Shown here in pieces: positions 9,433-18,538 of a stretch of DNA of 37,288 nucleotides; the first letter of the stretch is position 1; every line of letters begins with the position of its first letter. A program made the translations under genes and the position numbers. Where the stretch lies: positions 1-37,288 of the forward strand of contig PFJX01000044.1 in NCBI GenBank assembly GCA_002784045.1, read 5' to 3'. The stretch comes from Hydrogenophilales bacterium CG_4_10_14_3_um_filter_63_21. GTDB taxonomy: Bacteria; Pseudomonadota; Gammaproteobacteria; Burkholderiales; Thiobacillaceae. Below the pieces are notes generated by a model, which did not search any database, was not told where the DNA came from, and worked only from the letters and a program-made list of their open reading frames with translations.

Positions 9433-10032
9433 ATGGGCCAGGCACAACACAAACTTCTCTCGGCGGACGACTATTTCGCCTCCCCCGTCGAAACCCGTTG
9501 GGAGCTGATCGAGGGGGTGGCCTGGGATATGGACGCTGCCCCCGTGCTGATTCATCAACGGGTGTCGAGCCGGGTCGAGGTGAGCCTGAGCAATTGCATG
9601 GAAGCGCTCAGCAAACGCGGTGGTGACGATGGCGATGGCGGCAGCAACACGCCGCCCTGCGTGTTGCTGCACGCCCCGGTGGACGTGCGCCTGGGCGACA
9701 TCACCGTGGTGCAGCCGGATGTCATGATCGTCTGCGACCCGGCCAAGCTGGCCAATGGCAAGTATGTGAACGGCGCGCCGGACATGGTGATGGAAGTGCT
9801 CTCCGCCAGCACGGCGAAGAAAGACCGTCGCCTGAAACTGCGCCTGTATCAGTCGGCGGGGGTGGCGGAGTATCTGATCCTCGACCCTTACGGCAAGACC
9901 GTGGAGCGGTATCTGCTCGAAGCCGGGCAATATTTGCTGCCGCCGGAGACTCTCGGGCCGGAGGATGAGATCGAGTTGAAAGTGCTGCCGGGCGTGTGCA
10001 TTGCCCTGACAGACTGGTTTCTGGAAGATTGA
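9433..10032 (+). CDS. Uma2-family (DUF820) restriction-endonuclease-fold protein
   Basis: 199-residue member of the Uma2 family, which adopts a PD-(D/E)XK nuclease-like fold; biological role poorly known. It shows the family's signature order: TRWELIEGV near the N-terminus, VVQPDVMIVCD (candidate metal-binding Asp), MEVLSAST (candidate Glu), then a Lys-containing segment RLKLRLYQSAGVAEYLILDP. All putative catalytic positions look present. The start ATG at 9433 has GGAG upstream, 10 bp after leuB. The family is abundant in cyanobacteria and patchy in proteobacteria, so its place between leuB and asd suggests a later insertion (inference). Confidence 0.88.
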   Translation: MGQAQHKLLSADDYFASPVETRWELIEGVAWDMDAAPVLIHQRVSSRVEVSLSNCMEALSKRGGDDGDGGSNTPPCVLLHAPVDVRLGDITVVQPDVMIVCDPAKLANGKYVNGAPDMVMEVLSASTAKKDRRLKLRLYQSAGVAEYLILDPYGKTVERYLLEAGQYLLPPETLGPEDEIELKVLPGVCIALTDWFLED

Positions 10033-10036
10033 AAAC

Positions 10037-10058
10037 GGTGCGCGTGGCGCACCCTACC
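10037..10058. repeat. REP-like palindrome between uma2 and asd
   Basis: GGTGCGC-GTG-GCGCACC is a perfect 7-bp stem with a 3-nt loop (10037-10053), followed by CTACC. On the minus strand it reads GGTAGGGTGCGCC, so it has a GTAG head like the other REP-like repeats in the window. It starts 4 nt after the stop of the Uma2-family gene. Confidence 0.6.
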
Positions 10059-10083
10059 TCATTGAAATAGAAGGATCGCAAAG

Positions 10084-11196
10084 ATGAAAAGCGTGGGACT
10101 GATCGGTTGGCGCGGCATGGTGGGCTCGGTGCTCATGGGCCGCATGAGGGAAGAGCGGGATTTTAATCTCATCGATCCGGTGTTCTTCACCACCTCCAAT
10201 GTGGGTGGCAAGGGCCCGGATGTGGGCCGCGACGTCCCGCCCCTGAAAGACGCCCACTCCATCGACGAACTGAAGGCGATGGACATCATCATCACCGCCC
10301 AAGGCGGCGATTACACCCAGTCGGTGTACCCGAAGCTGCGCGCGGCCGGCTGGACCGGCTACTGGATCGACGCCGCCTCCACGCTGCGCATGGTGGACGA
10401 GGCCATCATCATCCTCGACCCGGTCAACAAAAACGTGATCGAGAATGGCCTCGCCCATGGCGTGAAGACTTATGTCGGCGGCAACTGCACGGTGTCGCTG
10501 ATGCTGATGGCCATCGGCGGCCTGTTCGACGCTGGCCTGATCGAATGGATTTCACCGATGACTTATCAGGCCGCCTCAGGGGCGGGCGCGCGCAATATGC
10601 GCGAGCTGATTCAGCAGATGGGCGCGGTCCACGGCGAAGTGAAGCCATTACTCGACGACCCGGCTTCCGCCATCCTGGAGATCGACAAGAAAGTGGCGGA
10701 TTTCATCCGTTCCGATCGCTATCCGCTGGACGCCTGGCCGGCCCCCCTGGCTGGCAACCTGATTCCCTGGATCGACGTCGCCCTGGCCTCCGGCCAGTCC
10801 AAGGAAGAATGGAAGGCGCAGGTGGAAGCCAACAAGATTCTTGGCCGTGGCGACAATCCAATCCCCATTGACGGCCTCTGCGTGCGCGTCGGCGCGATGC
10901 GCTGCCACTCCCAGGCGCTCACCATCAAGATGACTCGCGATGTGCCGCTGGGCGAAATCCACAGCCTCATCGCCGCGCATAACCCATGGGTGAAAGTGAT
11001 TCCCAACGACCGCGAGATCACGCTGCGCGAACTGACCCCCGCCGCCGTCACCGGCACCCTCGGCGTGCCGGTCGGCCGCATCCGCAAGCTCAACATGGGG
11101 CCGCAATACCTGACTGCTTTCACCGTCGGTGACCAGCTCCTCTGGGGCGCGGCCGAGCCGCTGCGCCGCATGCTGCGCATCCTGCTGGAGTCCTGA
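10084..11196 (+). CDS. asd: Aspartate-semialdehyde dehydrogenase
   Basis: Converts aspartyl phosphate to aspartate semialdehyde with NADPH, the branch point to lysine/diaminopimelate, threonine and methionine. The 370-residue protein is of the Gram-negative type. It has the NADP-binding [18 protein letters not shown] start, the catalytic Cys135 in [10 protein letters not shown] and [10 protein letters not shown] near the C-terminus. AAGGA lies about 9 bp before the ATG. The next gene is a paralogue 1 bp downstream. Confidence 0.97.
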   Translation: MKSVGLIGWRGMVGSVLMGRMREERDFNLIDPVFFTTSNVGGKGPDVGRDVPPLKDAHSIDELKAMDIIITAQGGDYTQSVYPKLRAAGWTGYWIDAASTLRMVDEAIIILDPVNKNVIENGLAHGVKTYVGGNCTVSLMLMAIGGLFDAGLIEWISPMTYQAASGAGARNMRELIQQMGAVHGEVKPLLDDPASAILEIDKKVADFIRSDRYPLDAWPAPLAGNLIPWIDVALASGQSKEEWKAQVEANKILGRGDNPIPIDGLCVRVGAMRCHSQALTIKMTRDVPLGEIHSLIAAHNPWVKVIPNDREITLRELTPAAVTGTLGVPVGRIRKLNMGPQYLTAFTVGDQLLWGAAEPLRRMLRILLES

Positions 11197-11197
11197 G

Positions 11198-12118
11198 TTG
11201 ACGTCCCACTTCGATTTGGCGGTGCTGGGCGCGGACGATCCCTTGGGTGAAGCCGTTCTGCGCTTGCTGGAAGAGCGCGAAGTTGCCGTCGGCAAGTTGT
11301 ATCCGCTAACCCTGAACGACGCCGATGCCACGGTCGGCTTTGCCGGCCGTGACTGGCCTTGTCTGACGGAACGGGAATTCGACTTTAGTCTGGCGCAGGC
11401 ATTGGTGGTGGCGACCCGCGCGAGCGCGGCCAAAGCGCTCGCCGCCCAGGCGCTCGCCGCTCGGCCAGCCATGCCGGCCATCGCGGTGGAAGGCGTCGAG
11501 CCCGCCCCCGCCGTGGGGGTGGCGCGCGTCCTCAGGGTGGTCGATGCTCTGGCGGGCGTGCATAGCGCGGAAGCCTTTGTTGCTCTGTCGGTGGCGATGG
11601 CCGGCAAGGTCGGCGTCGATGAACTGTCCAGCCAGACGCGCGGCCTGTTCAACCTGGACGCAGCGGACCCCGAAATTTTTCCGCTACAGATCGCTTTCAA
11701 TCTGATGCCGCTGCCCGACCAGGACTACGACGCGATGTTGGCCGAAGCCACCTGGCGCCTGCTGGGAAAATCAGTCGATGTCAGCTACAGCAGCATTCAG
11801 GCGCCGATGTTTTTCGGCGCCGCCGTCATGCTGCATGTTCGCACCGCGCGGCCAGTGGAACTAGACAAGCTGCGGCTGGCAATGACGCGCGCCGAGGGCA
11901 TTACCCTGATGGAAAACGAGTTGCCCGCGGGTATACCCACCCCCGCGACCGATGCGGCGGAAAGCGATGACGTGTTTATCGGCCGTATCCAGGCCAGGGC
12001 CACGGGAAACCATCTCAAACTCTGGCTGGTATTCGACCCCCTGCGCCTGGAGGCCGCGCAGATCGTGGCGACCGTGGAAAATTGGATTGATAAGCCAACA
12101 AATTCGATGCTAACGTGA
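11198..12118 (+). CDS. USG-1-like aspartate-semialdehyde dehydrogenase paralogue, probably non-catalytic
   Basis: A 306-residue protein with the semialdehyde dehydrogenase dimerisation-domain pattern (FNLMPLPDQDYD, VSYSSIQAPMFFGAAVMLHV). The NADP-binding glycine loop is degenerate (LAVLGADDPLGEAVLRLL), and there is no GGNC catalytic Cys. It matches the Usg family found beside asd in many proteobacteria. The start is TTG at 11198, supported by GGAG 7 bp upstream, 1 bp after the asd stop; an upstream in-frame start at 11129 would overlap asd by 68 bp. It may be a structural partner or a relic; its function is unknown. Confidence 0.85.
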   Translation: MTSHFDLAVLGADDPLGEAVLRLLEEREVAVGKLYPLTLNDADATVGFAGRDWPCLTEREFDFSLAQALVVATRASAAKALAAQALAARPAMPAIAVEGVEPAPAVGVARVLRVVDALAGVHSAEAFVALSVAMAGKVGVDELSSQTRGLFNLDAADPEIFPLQIAFNLMPLPDQDYDAMLAEATWRLLGKSVDVSYSSIQAPMFFGAAVMLHVRTARPVELDKLRLAMTRAEGITLMENELPAGIPTPATDAAESDDVFIGRIQARATGNHLKLWLVFDPLRLEAAQIVATVENWIDKPTNSMLT

Positions 12119-12233
12119 GCATTCCTTCAAATAGCGCGCCTAACCCCTTGAGAGATTTCAAACAATTGTGCGGACTCAGGTTGTTGGCGCGTGCCATCGC
12201 GGCATAAGGGTTAGAGGACATAAGGGCGGAGAG

Positions 12234-15026
12234 ATGCGTAAATCACTGAAAATCAGCGGGTTGTTCGGGGCATTGCTGTTCGTGGTGGGTGCCGCGGAAG
12301 CGGCCGGACTAGGCAAGCTCAGCGTCCAGTCGGCGTTGGGCCAGCCGCTCAAGGCCGAGATCGAACTCCTCTCCGTCAACAAGGACGAACTCCCCGCGGT
12401 AACCGCGCGTTTGGCGGGAGCCGATGCCTTCAGGCAGGCGCGCATCGAGCGTAGCGAGGCGCTCGCCACGTTGCGTTTCAGCGTCGAACAGCGCGCCAAT
12501 GGGCAGCCGGTGATTCGGGTGAGTTCCAGCGCCCCGATTGCCGATCCGTTCCTGGACCTGCTGATCGAGGTCAACTGGAATTCCGGCCGCCTTCTGCGCG
12601 AATACACCGTTCTGCTGGACCCGCCCGCCGAGGCCAAAGCCGCGCCGATCCGAGTGGTGGCGCCACCCGAGGCCGCGCGGTCCGCCCAGCCGCAGTCCGC
12701 CGAAGTCCTCGCCCCTGTGCCAGAACGCAAAGCGGTTACAGAAACCGCCCGGCCCAAGATGCCGGAACCGGTTTCAGCCAAGCAGCCCAAGCGTTATGGC
12801 CCGGTGAAATCCGGAGAGACCCTGCGCGGAATCGCGGGCAAGGTGAAGCCAGACAGCCTCACCCTCGAACAGATGTTGGTCGGCCTTTACCAGGCCAACC
12901 GGAATGCGTTCTATGCCGGCAACATGAATCGTCTCAAGCGCGGCCAGGTACTCAATGTTCCGACCGCCGAATCGGTGCATCTCCAGGCTTCGCCGGCGCA
13001 GGCGGCACGCACCGTGCAAGGCCATGCCGCCGACTGGCACGCCTATCGCCAGAAAGTGGCCGAAATGGCGGGGGAAGCCCCGGCCGCCAAGGCGCCGGAG
13101 CCCGCTACCGGCAAGCTCGCGCCGAAGGCCGAAGAAAAGGCTCCCCCGGCCGCCGCCGCACCCAAGGACGTGCTCAAACTCTCCAAGGGCGAGCCTGGTG
13201 CCGCCGGCCGGCCCGATGCCAATACTCAGGCAAGGTTGCAAGCGCTGGATGAGGAGTTGGCCGCCAAGGGCCGCGCCTTGCAGGAGGCACAGGACCGAGT
13301 CGGGCAACTTGAGCGCACCGTGCGCGACATGCAGAAGTTGCTTGAGCTCAAGACTCAGGAAGCCGCCAAAGCGCCACCCGCCGCGGCCGCAGGCCAGCCG
13401 CCGAAGGCGCGGGCGCCCGCGCCTGTCGCGCCAGCTCCGCCGTTGGTGAAACCGAAACCCGCTCCTGTAGTCATGCCGGCGCCGGTGCAGCAGCCGAGTT
13501 CGAGCTGGATTTCCACGTTTATCAGCAATCCAATTTATGTCGGTGGCATCGTCGCCGCGGTGCTGCTGTCCGTGCTGCTGTGGATGATGATGGTGGGCAG
13601 TCGCCGCCGCCAGGGGCTCAACAAGTTCGAAGACAGCATCATGACCGGCGGGGAATTCAAGAACAACGCCGTGTTCTCGGCGACTTCCTCCACCACCAAC
13701 GCGGCGGGCACCACGACCGAAGGCAGCATGTTGTTGACCGACTTCAGCCGTCTTGGGCTGGGTGCGATCGACACCCATGAGGTCGACCCCATCGCCGAGG
13801 CCGAGGTCTACATGGCCTATGGCCGCGATGCCCAGGCTGAGGAGATCCTCAAGGAAGCGCTGAACAAGGACCCCAGCCGCCACGAAATCGCCCTCAAGTT
13901 GCTGGAAATCTACGCCGCCCGCAAGGACACGCTGGCTTTCGAAACGGTGGCCAGTGAACTGTATGCCGGCATGGCTGGGCAAGCGACACCGGTGTGGCAG
14001 CGTGCCGCCGAGATGGGGCGCAGCATTGATCCTTCGAACCCACTCTATCGGGCAACGGCTTCCGAGATGCCCTCCGTATCCGCCTTTGCCGCCAAACCGA
14101 ATGGCCGGTCTGTCGCCCCAGCCGCGGCCGCCGCACCCGCTGACGATTTTCCGCAAGGAGCGGGGCAGAAGGACGACTGGGCCGCCCCGGCGCCTGGTCG
14201 GGATGCGGATTTCGACATCCCGGCAGTGGCCGCCGCCGCGACCAGCACGTTGTTCGCGCCGCGCGACGAAGCGCGTGTCCAAGAGCCGCTCGTGGCGCAA
14301 TCGCCGAAACAGGAGGTCTTCACCGCTTCCCTGCCGGGGGATGACTTTGCGTTGGAGTTCGAGCCTGCCACGTCCGCGCTGCCCGCGGCAGCCGAGGCCA
14401 CGCCGTTTGCCGAGGATAGGGGCTGGGATGTTCCCTCTGCTGCCACGCTTGAGCCGGTGATGGAAGCGGAAGTGGAAGTGGAAGCGGAAGCCCCGCTGGA
14501 AACCTATACGGCGGCCGAGGCGCCGGCCTGGCAGGAACTGCCCGCGGATAGGAAATTCGAGGCGACCCCGGTGTTTGAAGAAGCCCTTGAGCCCGTCGAG
14601 GCGCTTGAATCCGTGCCGGTGCTCGATTTTTCTGGTATCGACCTCGAACTGGAAGCGGAACCCGCCGCATCCACTGAAACGGAGTCCGTGGTCGAGATGC
14701 CCGCCCCGGTCGAGGCTGAGCCGGTGATCGAAGTATTCGCACCCACGGAGGACTTTGCTCCGGACATGATCGAGGAATTCACGCCCGCCCCCGTGGCCGA
14801 GCCGGTCGAGCCGATAGCCGGAGTGCAGCCCGCGGCCGCCACGCCGCCGGCTGAAGTGGCCGATTCCGAACTGTGGGAAGAAGCCAACACCAAGCTCGAT
14901 TTGGCGCGTGCTTATCTGGAAATGGGCGACAAGGAAGGTGCCCGCGAAATCCTCCAGGAAGTGTTGGGCGAGGGCGATTCACAGCAGAAGGCCAATGCCG
15001 ACAAGTTGTTGGCTGAGGCGGGCTAA
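12234..15026 (+). CDS. fimV: FimV/HubP-type pole-organising LysM protein
   Basis: Large inner-membrane/periplasmic protein that in other bacteria organises the cell pole and supports type IV pili, twitching and cyclic-AMP signalling. A signal peptide (cleavage near residue 23) precedes the conserved FimV N-terminal domain (LGKLSVQSALGQPLKAEIEL). Then come a LysM peptidoglycan-binding domain (about 186-245), a coiled coil (about 333-382), and a transmembrane helix (about 433-456, then GSRRR). A TPR-like cytoplasmic segment (about 519-566), a long acidic low-complexity region and the FimV C-terminal TPR motif (about 880-929) follow. The ATG at 12234 is preferred over the GTG at 12168 because the signal peptide begins there and AAGGG/GGAG precede it. 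Length is 930 residues. Confidence 0.93.
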   Translation: MRKSLKISGLFGALLFVVGAAEAAGLGKLSVQSALGQPLKAEIELLSVNKDELPAVTARLAGADAFRQARIERSEALATLRFSVEQRANGQPVIRVSSSAPIADPFLDLLIEVNWNSGRLLREYTVLLDPPAEAKAAPIRVVAPPEAARSAQPQSAEVLAPVPERKAVTETARPKMPEPVSAKQPKRYGPVKSGETLRGIAGKVKPDSLTLEQMLVGLYQANRNAFYAGNMNRLKRGQVLNVPTAESVHLQASPAQAARTVQGHAADWHAYRQKVAEMAGEAPAAKAPEPATGKLAPKAEEKAPPAAAAPKDVLKLSKGEPGAAGRPDANTQARLQALDEELAAKGRALQEAQDRVGQLERTVRDMQKLLELKTQEAAKAPPAAAAGQPPKARAPAPVAPAPPLVKPKPAPVVMPAPVQQPSSSWISTFISNPIYVGGIVAAVLLSVLLWMMMVGSRRRQGLNKFEDSIMTGGEFKNNAVFSATSSTTNAAGTTTEGSMLLTDFSRLGLGAIDTHEVDPIAEAEVYMAYGRDAQAEEILKEALNKDPSRHEIALKLLEIYAARKDTLAFETVASELYAGMAGQATPVWQRAAEMGRSIDPSNPLYRATASEMPSVSAFAAKPNGRSVAPAAAAAPADDFPQGAGQKDDWAAPAPGRDADFDIPAVAAAATSTLFAPRDEARVQEPLVAQSPKQEVFTASLPGDDFALEFEPATSALPAAAEATPFAEDRGWDVPSAATLEPVMEAEVEVEAEAPLETYTAAEAPAWQELPADRKFEATPVFEEALEPVEALESVPVLDFSGIDLELEAEPAASTETESVVEMPAPVEAEPVIEVFAPTEDFAPDMIEEFTPAPVAEPVEPIAGVQPAAATPPAEVADSELWEEANTKLDLARAYLEMGDKEGAREILQEVLGEGDSQQKANADKLLAEAG

Positions 15027-15049
15027 GCGAGCCTCTCATTGGCAAACCC

Positions 15050-15640
15050 GTGCACCCGGCAAGCCGTATTCTGATCTACCTCCTGGCAGTCCTGGCAATC
15101 CCGGGGCTGCCTTTTTTCTGGCTGCCGCTGTTGCTGATTTTTGCCCTGGCCGTCGATTCCCCGCGTCAACCCTGGCGTCTGATCTGGCGCACCCGCTGGC
15201 TGTTGCTGGTGTTGTTCCTGGGCTATGCCTACAGCCTGCCGGGCGAACCCGCCTTGCTCTGGCTGGGCGCGTTTTCACCGACCCACGAAGGCCTCGCGCG
15301 CGGTGCTCAGCAGGCCTTGCGCTTGTTGGCGCTCCTGCTCTGGCTGGATCTGCTGGTGCTGCGTCTACCCACTGCGTCGTTGATGGCGGGGGTCTATTCC
15401 TTGTTGCGGCCGTTCGCCTGGCTTGGACTCAACGTGGAACGCGCCGCCCTGCGCCTCGGCCTGACCCTGCGCGCCATCGAAGGGCTGGAACGTGGGCGCG
15501 GCAACCTGCATCGCCTGTTCGGTGAAGAACTGGGCGCTGATTTGCCGACGACTGTTCACCTGGAAATACAAGCCATGCAACTGCGAGATATGGCCCTCCC
15601 CGCACTCATAGGAACCCTGTTGCTATGGTTGAGCGCGTAG
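15050..15640 (+). CDS. CbiQ/EcfT-like integral membrane protein, solitary
   Basis: A 196-residue hydrophobic protein with about five predicted helices, starting at GTG 15050. The middle resembles T components of energy-coupling-factor transporters (RLLALLLWLDLLVLRLPTAS, then SLLRPFAWLGLNVERAALRL). There is no ATPase or substrate-binding partner next to it. The C-terminal AMQLRDMALPA is only a weak match to the Ala-Arg-Gly coupling motif. It overlaps truA by 16 bp, so it is co-transcribed with it. It might use a shared ATPase elsewhere or have lost transport function. Family call is moderate; role unknown. Confidence 0.65.
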   Translation: MHPASRILIYLLAVLAIPGLPFFWLPLLLIFALAVDSPRQPWRLIWRTRWLLLVLFLGYAYSLPGEPALLWLGAFSPTHEGLARGAQQALRLLALLLWLDLLVLRLPTASLMAGVYSLLRPFAWLGLNVERAALRLGLTLRAIEGLERGRGNLHRLFGEELGADLPTTVHLEIQAMQLRDMALPALIGTLLLWLSA

Positions 15641-16410
15641 CCCTGGGCCTGGAATACGACGGCCGCGCTTTCCATGGCTGGCAGACCCAGCCCGATGGCA
15701 ACACCGTGCAGGATTATCTGGAACGCGCGCTCGCCGTGATTCATGGCGCCCCGGCGCGCACCGTGACGGCGGGGCGTACCGATGCCGGCGTCCATGCCAG
15801 TGCCCAGGTCGTACATTTCGATGCCCATCATTCGCGCCCGCTGCAGGCCTGGGTACGCGGCGTCAACGCACATCTGCCGGACAGCGTCTCGGTGTTGTGG
15901 GCGCGTGGGGTGGCGGAGGATTTCAACGCCCGCTTTTCCGCGCAAGAGCGGCTCTATCGTTATTTCTTGCTCAATCGTCCCGTGCGTCCCGCCTTGTTGG
16001 CCGGGCGAGTGGGCTGGATGCACGGCCCTATCGACGAAGCCGCGATGAATATCGCTGCGGCCTACCTGCTAGGCAGCCACGATTTCTCCGCTTTCCGCGC
16101 CGCCGAATGCCAGGCGAACAGCCCCATCCGCGAACTGCGCGAGGCCAGCGTCACGCGGGATGGCGAAATGTTGACTTTTCAGTTCCGCGCCAATGCCTTC
16201 CTGCACCACCAGGTGCGCAACATGGTCGGTGGCCTGCTCCGGGTTGGCCTGGGGCGGCGCCCGCCGGAATGGCTGGCAGAGGTTCTCGAAGGCCGCGACC
16301 GCACCCGCGCCGCCGCCACCTTCGCGCCGGATGGCTTGTACCTGGCGGGCGTGCGCTACGATTCACGCTTCGGTCTACCCAGTCCCCCGCCAATGAAATC
16401 AGCCGGGTAG
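15625..16410 (+). CDS. truA: tRNA pseudouridine(38-40) synthase
   Basis: Makes pseudouridine at positions 38-40 of the tRNA anticodon stem-loop. It shows the N-terminal LGLEYDGRAFHGWQTQP, the catalytic Asp53 in AGRTDAGVHA, and the C-terminal FRANAFLHHQVRNMVGGLL motif. Length 261 is normal. The start ATG at 15625 lies inside the end of the preceding membrane-protein gene. It precedes trpF, as in many betaproteobacteria. Confidence 0.96.
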   Translation: MVERVALGLEYDGRAFHGWQTQPDGNTVQDYLERALAVIHGAPARTVTAGRTDAGVHASAQVVHFDAHHSRPLQAWVRGVNAHLPDSVSVLWARGVAEDFNARFSAQERLYRYFLLNRPVRPALLAGRVGWMHGPIDEAAMNIAAAYLLGSHDFSAFRAAECQANSPIRELREASVTRDGEMLTFQFRANAFLHHQVRNMVGGLLRVGLGRRPPEWLAEVLEGRDRTRAAATFAPDGLYLAGVRYDSRFGLPSPPPMKSAG

Positions 16411-16433
16411 TCCATCCGAAATCCGAAATCCCC

Positions 16434-17066
16434 ATGACCCGAGTAAAAATCTGCGGCATCACCCGCGTCGAAGATGGCCTCGCCGCGGCCCACGCCGGCG
16501 CGGATGCCATCGGCCTGGTGTTCGTTGGCAAAAGCCCGCGCCACGCCACACCGGAACAGGCGCGTGAGATCGCCCGCGCGCTGCCGCCCTTCGTCTCCAC
16601 AGTTGCTCTATTCGTCAACCCAACGGCCGCAGAAGTTGAAGCCGTATTGAAAACCGTGCGCCCGGATGTTCTGCAATTCCACGGCGAAGAGCCTCCGGCG
16701 TTCTGTCGTTCCTTCGGTGTGCCCTATCTCAAGGCCTTTCGGGTGAGGCCGGGAGTCGATTTGCTACAATCCGCCGCTTTGTATGCCGACGCTCAGGGCT
16801 GGTTGCTGGATGCCTGGAGCGAAGCTGCGCACGGCGGCACCGGCGAACATTTTGACTGGGATTTGATTCCCCTCGATTTGCCCAGGCCGACCGTGCTGGC
16901 GGGGGGGCTAGCTCCTGCCAACGTGGCCGAAGCCGTGCGCAAGGTTCGCCCCTGGGCCGTGGATGTCAGTAGCGGCGTGGAATCGAGTAAAGGCATCAAG
17001 GACGCGGCGAAAATCGCCGCCTTCATGAAGGAAGTAAACCATGCACATGTCACAGTTGGAATATAA
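16434..17066 (+). CDS. trpF: Phosphoribosylanthranilate isomerase
   Basis: Isomerises N-(5-phosphoribosyl)anthranilate in tryptophan biosynthesis; a (beta/alpha)8 barrel. The catalytic pair is visible: Cys7 in VKICGITR and Asp126 in LLDAW. DVSSGVE near the C-terminus forms the phosphate-binding loop. The start at ATG 16434 gives 210 residues; a much longer open frame reaching back to 15897 runs through truA in another frame and is not real. The gene's end overlaps trpB by up to 26 bp. Confidence 0.96.
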   Translation: MTRVKICGITRVEDGLAAAHAGADAIGLVFVGKSPRHATPEQAREIARALPPFVSTVALFVNPTAAEVEAVLKTVRPDVLQFHGEEPPAFCRSFGVPYLKAFRVRPGVDLLQSAALYADAQGWLLDAWSEAAHGGTGEHFDWDLIPLDLPRPTVLAGGLAPANVAEAVRKVRPWAVDVSSGVESSKGIKDAAKIAAFMKEVNHAHVTVGI

Positions 17067-18252
17067 CCAGCCTGATAGCAAAGGGCACTTCGGCCCCTAC
17101 GGCGGCGTGTTCGTCGCCGAGACGCTGGTGGCCGCGCTCGACGAACTCAAGCGCGAATACGAGGCGGCGAAGCGCGATCCCGATTTCCTGGCCGAATATC
17201 ACTACGAACTGCGCCATTACGTCGGTCGCCCCAGTCCCATCTACCACGCCAAACGCTGGTCGGAAATGCTCGGTGGCGCGCAGATCTACCTCAAGCGCGA
17301 AGACCTCAACCACACCGGCGCGCACAAGATCAACAACACCATCGGCCAGGCGCTGCTAGCCCGGCGGATGGGCAAGAAACGGGTGATCGCCGAGACCGGC
17401 GCTGGCCAGCATGGTGTCGCCTCCGCCACGGTCGCCGCCCGCTACGGCATGGAATGCGTGGTCTATATGGGCGCCGAGGACATCAAACGGCAGTCGCCCA
17501 ACGTGTTCCGCATGAAGTTGCTGGGCGCCAAGGTGGTCGCCGTCGAATCCGGCTCCAAGACCCTCAAGGACGCCCTCAACGAAGCCATGCGCGACTGGGT
17601 TACCAACATTGAATCGACTTTCTACATCCTGGGCACCGCCGCCGGCCCGCACCCCTACCCCATGCTGGTGCGCGACTTCCAGTGCGTGATCGGCGACGAA
17701 TGCCTGGTGCAGATGCCGGAAATGATCGGCCGCCAGCCGGATGCGGTGATCGCCTGTGTCGGCGGCGGCTCCAACGCCATCGGCATCTTCTACCCCTACA
17801 TCCCGATCGCGGGCGTGCGTTTGATCGGGGTCGAAGCCGGTGGCCGCGGCATCGCCAGCGGCCAGCACGCGGCGACGCTCTCCGCCGGCACGCCTGGCGT
17901 GCTGCATGGCTTCCGCAGTTATCTGATGCAGGACGGCAACGGCCAGATCATCGAAACCCACTCCATCTCCGCCGGCCTCGACTACCCCGGCGTCGGCCCG
18001 GAACACGCCTGGCTGAAGGATACCGGACGCGCCGAATACGTCAGCATCGACGATGACGAAGCCCTCGCCGCCTTCCATAACCTGTGCCGTTTCGAAGGCA
18101 TCATCCCCGCCCTGGAATCCAGCCACGCCCTCGCCCACGCCGCCAAGATCGCACCGACCATGGACAAGGACCAGGTGCTGCTGGTGAACCTGTCCGGGCG
18201 GGGGGACAAGGACATCAATACGGTGGCGAAGCTGAGCGGGATCGAGTTGTAA
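17041..18252 (+). CDS. trpB: Tryptophan synthase beta chain
   Basis: PLP enzyme that condenses indole with serine in the alpha2-beta2 tryptophan synthase. The PLP lysine is Lys96 in [10 protein letters not shown]; the glycine-rich phosphate loop [12 protein letters not shown] and the [10 protein letters not shown] segment are intact. Length 403 is typical. An alternative ATG at 17047 would remove two residues and match the usual N-terminus (MSQL). In this genome trpA is not adjacent: four accessory genes separate the two. Confidence 0.97.
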   Translation: MHMSQLEYNQPDSKGHFGPYGGVFVAETLVAALDELKREYEAAKRDPDFLAEYHYELRHYVGRPSPIYHAKRWSEMLGGAQIYLKREDLNHTGAHKINNTIGQALLARRMGKKRVIAETGAGQHGVASATVAARYGMECVVYMGAEDIKRQSPNVFRMKLLGAKVVAVESGSKTLKDALNEAMRDWVTNIESTFYILGTAAGPHPYPMLVRDFQCVIGDECLVQMPEMIGRQPDAVIACVGGGSNAIGIFYPYIPIAGVRLIGVEAGGRGIASGQHAATLSAGTPGVLHGFRSYLMQDGNGQIIETHSISAGLDYPGVGPEHAWLKDTGRAEYVSIDDDEALAAFHNLCRFEGIIPALESSHALAHAAKIAPTMDKDQVLLVNLSGRGDKDINTVAKLSGIEL

Positions 18253-18256
18253 GTAA

Positions 18257-18270
18257 TATCAATATTGATA
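18257..18270. promoter_or_regulatory. Palindromic candidate operator before hicA
   Basis: TATCAATATTGATA is a perfect 14-bp palindrome ending 4 bp before the hicA ATG, in an AT-rich patch unlike its surroundings. HicB antitoxins commonly repress their own promoter through such palindromes, so an autoregulatory operator is plausible. Assignment is inferred from position and symmetry only. Confidence 0.5.
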
Positions 18271-18274
18271 CTGA

Positions 18275-18538
18275 ATGGCTAAAATAGACGACGTCCTGGC
18301 AGGGATGCGGAAGAACCCGCAGGGTGTGCGTTTCTCGGATTTGTCCAAGGTTTGCGAGCATTTTTTCGGCGAAGCGCGCCAACTTGGAACCAGTCATCGG
18401 GTTTTTCGCACGCCCTGGCCGGGTGATCCGAGAGTGAATATTCAGATGGGCGAGGGCGGGAAGGCCAAGCCCTATCAGGTCAGACAGGTATTGCAGGCGA
18501 TTACCAAGTTGAAAGGGGTGCACGATGATCAATCCTGA
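18275..18538 (+). CDS. hicA: HicA-family toxin (mRNA interferase)
   Basis: An 87-residue protein with the HicA double-stranded-RNA-binding-like fold pattern. The candidate catalytic His41 lies in GTSHRVFRTPW, and the C-terminus AKPYQVRQVLQAITKL matches the HicA end. HicA toxins bind and cleave mRNA and are neutralised by HicB. Its stop overlaps the next gene, a HicB-like antitoxin, by 14 bp. The toxin-first order is usual for hicAB. It begins 22 bp after trpB. Confidence 0.85.
   Translation: MAKIDDVLAGMRKNPQGVRFSDLSKVCEHFFGEARQLGTSHRVFRTPWPGDPRVNIQMGEGGKAKPYQVRQVLQAITKLKGVHDDQS

Noticed and set aside
12119-12233. Promoter or regulatory hairpin before fimV
   Set aside because: Weak, imperfect inverted matches (CTAACCCCTT with AAGGGTTAG) and no convincing -10/-35 pair; nothing in this 115-bp gap could be supported.
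16381-16440. Tryptophan leader peptide/attenuator before trpF
   Set aside because: Only 23 bp separate truA and trpF, with no Trp codons or paired stems.
15897-17066. Extended open frame reading through truA into trpF (an apparent TruA-TrpF fusion)
   Set aside because: The first 179 codons are the wrong frame of truA; TrpF proper starts at ATG 16434 with the conserved MTRVKICGI.
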